A stretch of 64,000 nt of DNA from Heterodera schachtii (lineage: Eukaryota > Nematoda > Chromadorea > Rhabditida > Heteroderidae), in the NCBI GenBank assembly GCA_023374025.1, contig SIJG01000039.1, positions 1,088,579-1,152,578 of the forward strand. Direction: 5' to 3'. This document shows positions 59,766 through 64,000 of the stretch, in pieces. Under the pieces are notes generated by a model that saw only the letters and a program-made list of their open reading frames with translations, was not told the DNA's origin and did not search any database. A program made the translations under genes and the position numbers. How positions within the stretch are numbered: position 1 is the first letter of the stretch; each line of letters starts with the position of its first letter.

Positions 59766-61757
59766 CTTTTTTTGTTTGTGTTGTTTTCGAGCCCTTTTAT
59801 TTTTTGTCCCGTTTTCTCCCCAGCCTGATGGGGCCCTTCCCACACTCAACTTCATGGCCTCCATTTTCCATTTGGGTTGGCTTTTCCTCTGCTGTCATAA
59901 AACTGGCGTTTGGTTCAATTTTTTAATTCTGTTCTCTCCCCGTATTGTTTTTTATATCTTGCCCCCCATTTTTGTTTTATTTTCGATCTTCTTTATCTTC
60001 ATTCTTTACCCTTTTGATTTTACCATCACCTTTCTCCACTATGCACATTTGTTCCTGGACCCTGTGGTCACCTTTTCCTCAATTGTTGTTTTGGTATGTT
60101 CCTTCTCCACAGTTTTATGGACGAGTTTCTAGTTTGTTCATACCGGGCTTTGTGTTGATACACCTAATGGTGTGTGTGGTGTTTGCATTTTCCCCTGGAC
60201 ACTGTTATTATTTGGGACCGCAGATAACTCCCGTTTGCTGTCTTAGTGTGTCATGGCACAAATCCCCCGCCCCGCCCCTTTGCATAGACGCCCCTTCTTG
60301 GTCGCCGACACTTTATGCCCCCACTGTTGTAGTGTGCACAGATAACAGGGGTTTTTGCGGTCTCCAGCCAACCCGCACTCACACACTCAGACGAGATGGT
60401 TTTACTGTTTTTATCTTTTTATTTGGTGTAGGACGCGACTGTGTGCCACTCGTAACAGAATGTGTTGCGACCCTCGTAGTGTTCGACCCGCCAGCCACTT
60501 TTTCCCCAGCGACGTTCCTCGAAGAGTTTTTTTTCCCACCGGACCTAAGGTTGGGCTTGGGCAAACTGAACCTTACAAGCTAAGAGCCACATCTATCCCT
60601 GAGCGCAATGTTATATTCCCGCTTACATGAGGGTTTTGCTTTACCACCGCTGCCAGTACATAAAAAACCTACTGGCCTTTGGTTGGTTTACTCCCCCCCC
60701 CCCCGCCACCGTTCCTCGCGGTTTTCTGCTCCCCAGTTTTCCCGCCTCGAATTGTTTGTCTTCTCCGCGCGCACCTTCATAACGGCCTTGTTGGGGGCAA
60801 ATGTGCAAATCAAATTGTATTTTCGTGATCGCCCACAGGCAGTAGGGTCGCCGCCAGCCCTCGATTTCCCTACCTTTCTTCTGGCCGTCCTCGCCTCCCG
60901 GGTCTGATCGAGTTTATATTGAGCAACCAATGTATGCCAAACTGCTCGAACCTTTTATTCTAGTTGTCCGAATGCACATAGGTTGAGTATCCACAGCAAT
61001 TGTGCTTAGCCCGATTTTTATAGTCCGACCTGTGCTTACCTATTGCCGTTTTTGTGTTTGCTACACTGGTGATATCTTGGGAGCAGCCCAACCGTCTCCG
61101 GTTGCGCTATTGGGCGCGGTCTATTGCACGCTAGACACTTTATGCCTAGTCAATCCGTCGAGCTAAAATATTAGCCTCGACTGTAATCAATTTCCTTGCC
61201 TGTGACGCATCCGCCCGCAACTCACACCAGTTGTTGTGGAGAAGTTGATTCAGCCACGATATGACGCGGCATTTGGAAAATTTTGTCAGAGATATTACCG
61301 GAACAAGTTTGGTTCCTCAGACCAGCGTGGGAGTGACGACGGAGCGTGCCCACTACTGTAATACTTAAGAGTAGACCTACACACCTAGCTCTACCTGCAC
61401 CAATTGTAAATCCTCTTACCTATTTTGCGGGTTCTGGCCCTCCTCTTACACATAGGCGCGCGCACGTAATCAACTGGGCGGTGTTTTCTCAGGGGCGTCC
61501 GGTCGCCCACAGCTGCTTTACTCGCTACGTTCTTTTCAGCCGGCACGCATCCGTAACACCCGCGGATTGCTGTTTCACACAGCACCCACGCAAACTGTAG
61601 CAAATCAAATGCTTGTTAGTATTCGAACGTGCGTTAGACGAGTACTTTCGGCTTATTGTGAGACGGGTGTCGAGACTACATTTTAGTATATTGCTGCAAC
61701 ACCTGCTAGTTTGCTCAACGAGAAAGTGGACCGTTTGTCTTTCACTGTGTTCCGACA
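59766..61757 (-). repeat. Corrupted, stretched inverted satellite at the array turnaround
   Basis: This GC-richer 2 kb looks unique and has frames up to 212 codons, but satellite landmarks of the inverted array can be followed through it. CTCCCCAG..GATGGGGC is at 59818; ACATCTATCCCTG and GGGTTTTGCTTTACC-like blocks at 60590-60650; TAACGG..TTGTTGGGGGCAAATG at 60776. TTGCCGTTTTTGTGTTTG then CTTGGGAG lies at about 61041, GTTGTTGTGGAGAAGTTGATTC at 61228, and GTATTCGAA..TGCGTTAGACGAG at 61619. Equivalent landmarks lie about 730-780 bp apart instead of 551. The insertion excess suggests low-accuracy sequence rather than evolution. Confidence 0.75.
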
Positions 61758-64000
61758 AAATGTTGAGATATAGTAAAATTCTAGACGATTTTTTTATTAT
61801 CAATGCATGTTGGTGTGTGATTGCCTTTTTGTATGATAACTGGTAGATATTGGGAGTGAAAATTTGTGACTATTTGCAATAAAAATTTATGCAGCATCTC
61901 AAAAAAGGATGTAAAAATAATTTCTTGCGTAATATTTTTTACATTATGTTGTTGGAGAATTTGATTCTGCTTCTGATGCAATTGGAAAATTTTTCAGCGT
62001 TTCTCGGAAAGTTTTTTCCCCAGAAAAAGGATGGGGCAAATAAAAAACTAAACATCTCTCATGACCAATTTAAATTCCCTTACATTTTGGGTTTACTTTA
62101 CTATGCTGGCCCATAAAAAAATGGAGTTTTTCCGGTGCCAAATTTTTGTGAATTTTCTTTCGGCGCATCATAAACGGATTGTTTGGGGGCAAATGAAAAC
62201 AAATTTTGTATTATTCGAATGCGCTAGCCGAGCTATTTCCTCTATTTTGAGCCTGCTCTACATTTATATATTGTGCCAATATGCCTATTGCAACTGAAAT
62301 TTATTCAGTTTCCCGACAAATTGTTGAGATAATTATTCTAGACGATTTTTTTATATCTAAATGCTTAACTATTGCCTTTTTGTTTGATAACTGGTAGATA
62401 TTGGGAGTGAAAATTTGTGACTATTTGCAATAAAAATTTATGCAGCATCTCAAAAAAGGATGTAAAAATAATTTCTTGCGTAATATTTTTTACATTATGT
62501 TGTTGGAGAATTTGATTCTGCTTCTGATGCAATTTGAAAATTTTTCAGCGTTTCTCGGAAAGTTTTTTCCCCAGAAAAAGGATGGGGCAAATAAAAAACT
62601 AAACATCTCTCATGACCAATTTAAATTCCCTTACATTTTGGGTTTGCTTTACTATGCTGGCCCATAAAAAAATGGAGTTTTTCCGGTGCCAAATTTTTGT
62701 GAATTTTCTTTCGGCGCATCATAAACGGATTGTTTGGGGGCAAATGAAAACAAATTTTGTATTATTCGAATGCGCTAGCCGAGCTATTTCCTCTATTTTG
62801 AGCCTGCTCTACATTTATATATTGTGCCAATATGCCTATTGCAACTGAAATTTATTCAGTTTCCCGACAAATTGTTGAGATAATTATTCTAGACGATTTT
62901 TTTATATCTAAATGCTTAACTATTGCCTTTTTGTTTGATAACTGGTAGATATTGGGAGTGAAAATTTGTGACTATTTGCAATAAAAATTTATGCAGCATC
63001 TCAAAAAAGGATGTAAAAATAATTTCTTGCGTAATATTTTTTACATTATGTTGTTGGAGAATTTGATTCTGCTTCTGATGCAATTGGAAAATTTTTCAGC
63101 GTTTCTCGGAAAGTTTTTTCCCCAGAAAAAGGATGGGGCAAATAAAAAACTAAACATCTCTCATGACCAATTTAAATTCCCTTACATTTTGGGTTTGCTT
63201 TACTATGCTGGCCCATAAAAAAATGGAGTTTTTCCGGTGCCAAATTTTTGTGAATTTTCTTTCGGCGCATCATAAACGGATTGTTTGGGGGCAAATGAAA
63301 ACAAATTTTGTATTATTCGAATGCGCTAGCCGAGCTATTTCCTCTATTTTGAGCCTGCTCTACATTTATATATTGTGCCAATATGCCTATTGCAACTGAA
63401 ATTTATTCAGTTTCCCGACAAATTGTTGAGATAATTATTCTAGACGATTTTTTTATATCTAAATGCTTAACTATTGCCTTTTTGTTTGATAACTGGTAGA
63501 TATTGGGAGTGAAAATTTGTGACTATTTGCAATAAAAATTTATGCAGCATCTCAAAAAAGGATGTAAAAATAATTTCTTGCGTAATATTTTTTACATTAT
63601 GTTGTTGGAGAATTTGATTCTGCTTCTGATGCAATTGGAAAATTTTTCAGCGTTTCTCGGAAAGTTTTTTCCCCAGAAAAAGGATGGGGCAAATAAAAAA
63701 CTAAACATCTCTCATGACCAATTTAAATTCCCTTACATTTTGGGTTTACTTTACTATGCTGGCCCATAAAAAAATGGAGTTTTTCCGGTGCCAAATTTTT
63801 GTGAATTTTCTTTCGGCGCATCATAAACGGATTGTTTGGGGGCAAATGAAAACAAATTTTGTATTATTCGAATGCGCTAGCCGAGCTATTTCCTCTATTT
63901 TGAGCCTGCTCTACATTTATATATTGTGCCAATATGCCTATTGCAACTGAAATTTATTCAGTTTCCCGACAAATTGTTGAGATAATTATTCTAGACGATT
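61758..64000 (-). repeat. Satellite array R: inverted 551-bp monomers, continues past window
   Basis: About four clean monomers of 551 bp run in the opposite orientation to array L, starting abruptly at about 61758 and reaching the window end. They differ from one another by a few bases. The monomer lacks the extra ~100-bp segment of L and has ATTTTCACTCCCAATATC (reverse) where L has ACAAACTTTTTT. The 75- and 78-codon plus-strand frames, once per monomer, are equivalents of the L minus-strand frames. Confidence 0.95.

Noticed and set aside
59945..60583. 212-codon frame that looks like a membrane or secreted protein gene
   Set aside because: The DNA can be aligned in order to landmarks of the inverted satellite; it is corrupted repeat, not a gene.

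Overview
The window is strongly AT-rich eukaryotic DNA, dominated by repeats. The composition, the non-autonomous DNA transposons with 8-bp or TA target duplications, the kilobase-scale CT microsatellites and the 0.55-0.65 kb satellite arrays suggest an invertebrate animal, perhaps an arthropod; that assignment is inference. I find no protein-coding gene I can name, no tRNA or rRNA gene and no CRISPR array. Nearly all open frames here are chance frames in AT-rich DNA, frames inside CT microsatellite (Ser/Leu-rich), or frames repeated once per satellite monomer.

Positions 1-16 kb: AT-rich DNA with decayed transposon pieces (core module at 2.7-3.0 kb, a terminus at 4.4 kb, an 84-bp direct repeat at 7.0/7.4 kb, a hAT-like element at 8409-9160). 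A 5-kb palindrome follows, with arms 11445-13735 and 14104-16389, inner ends carrying a 26-bp minisatellite, and a GC-rich 0.3-kb spacer.

Positions 16-32 kb: a 1254-bp element with TA target duplication (17100-18353) holding a nested palindrome. Two CT-rich blocks (19757-20789, 21150-21930) are separated by a GC hairpin and a G-tract repeat. A hAT-like element with perfect 8-bp duplication lies at 24045-24861, a foldback element with 15-bp minisatellite arms at 26272-27342, and a further inverted repeat at 31.9/32.8 kb.

Positions 32-48 kb: mostly featureless AT-rich DNA, with two intact hAT-like non-autonomous elements (39864-40656, 41333-42301), each with perfect terminal repeats and perfect 8-bp duplications. 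Three intact hAT-like elements with different termini share one internal module: two copies of a GC hairpin (GGCGGTGCC / GATA loop / GGCGCCGCC) about 135-160 bp apart.

Positions 47.8-64 kb: a satellite array of about 17.6 nearly identical 652-bp monomers runs to 59.34 kb. It then degrades, turns around near 59.77 kb, and continues to the window end as the opposite-strand array with a 551-bp monomer. The GC-richer, gene-like 2 kb between the two arrays (59766-61757) is not unique sequence. It can be read as the same inverted satellite, heavily corrupted and stretched to about 730-780 bp per monomer, which looks more like unpolished single-molecule sequence than biology.
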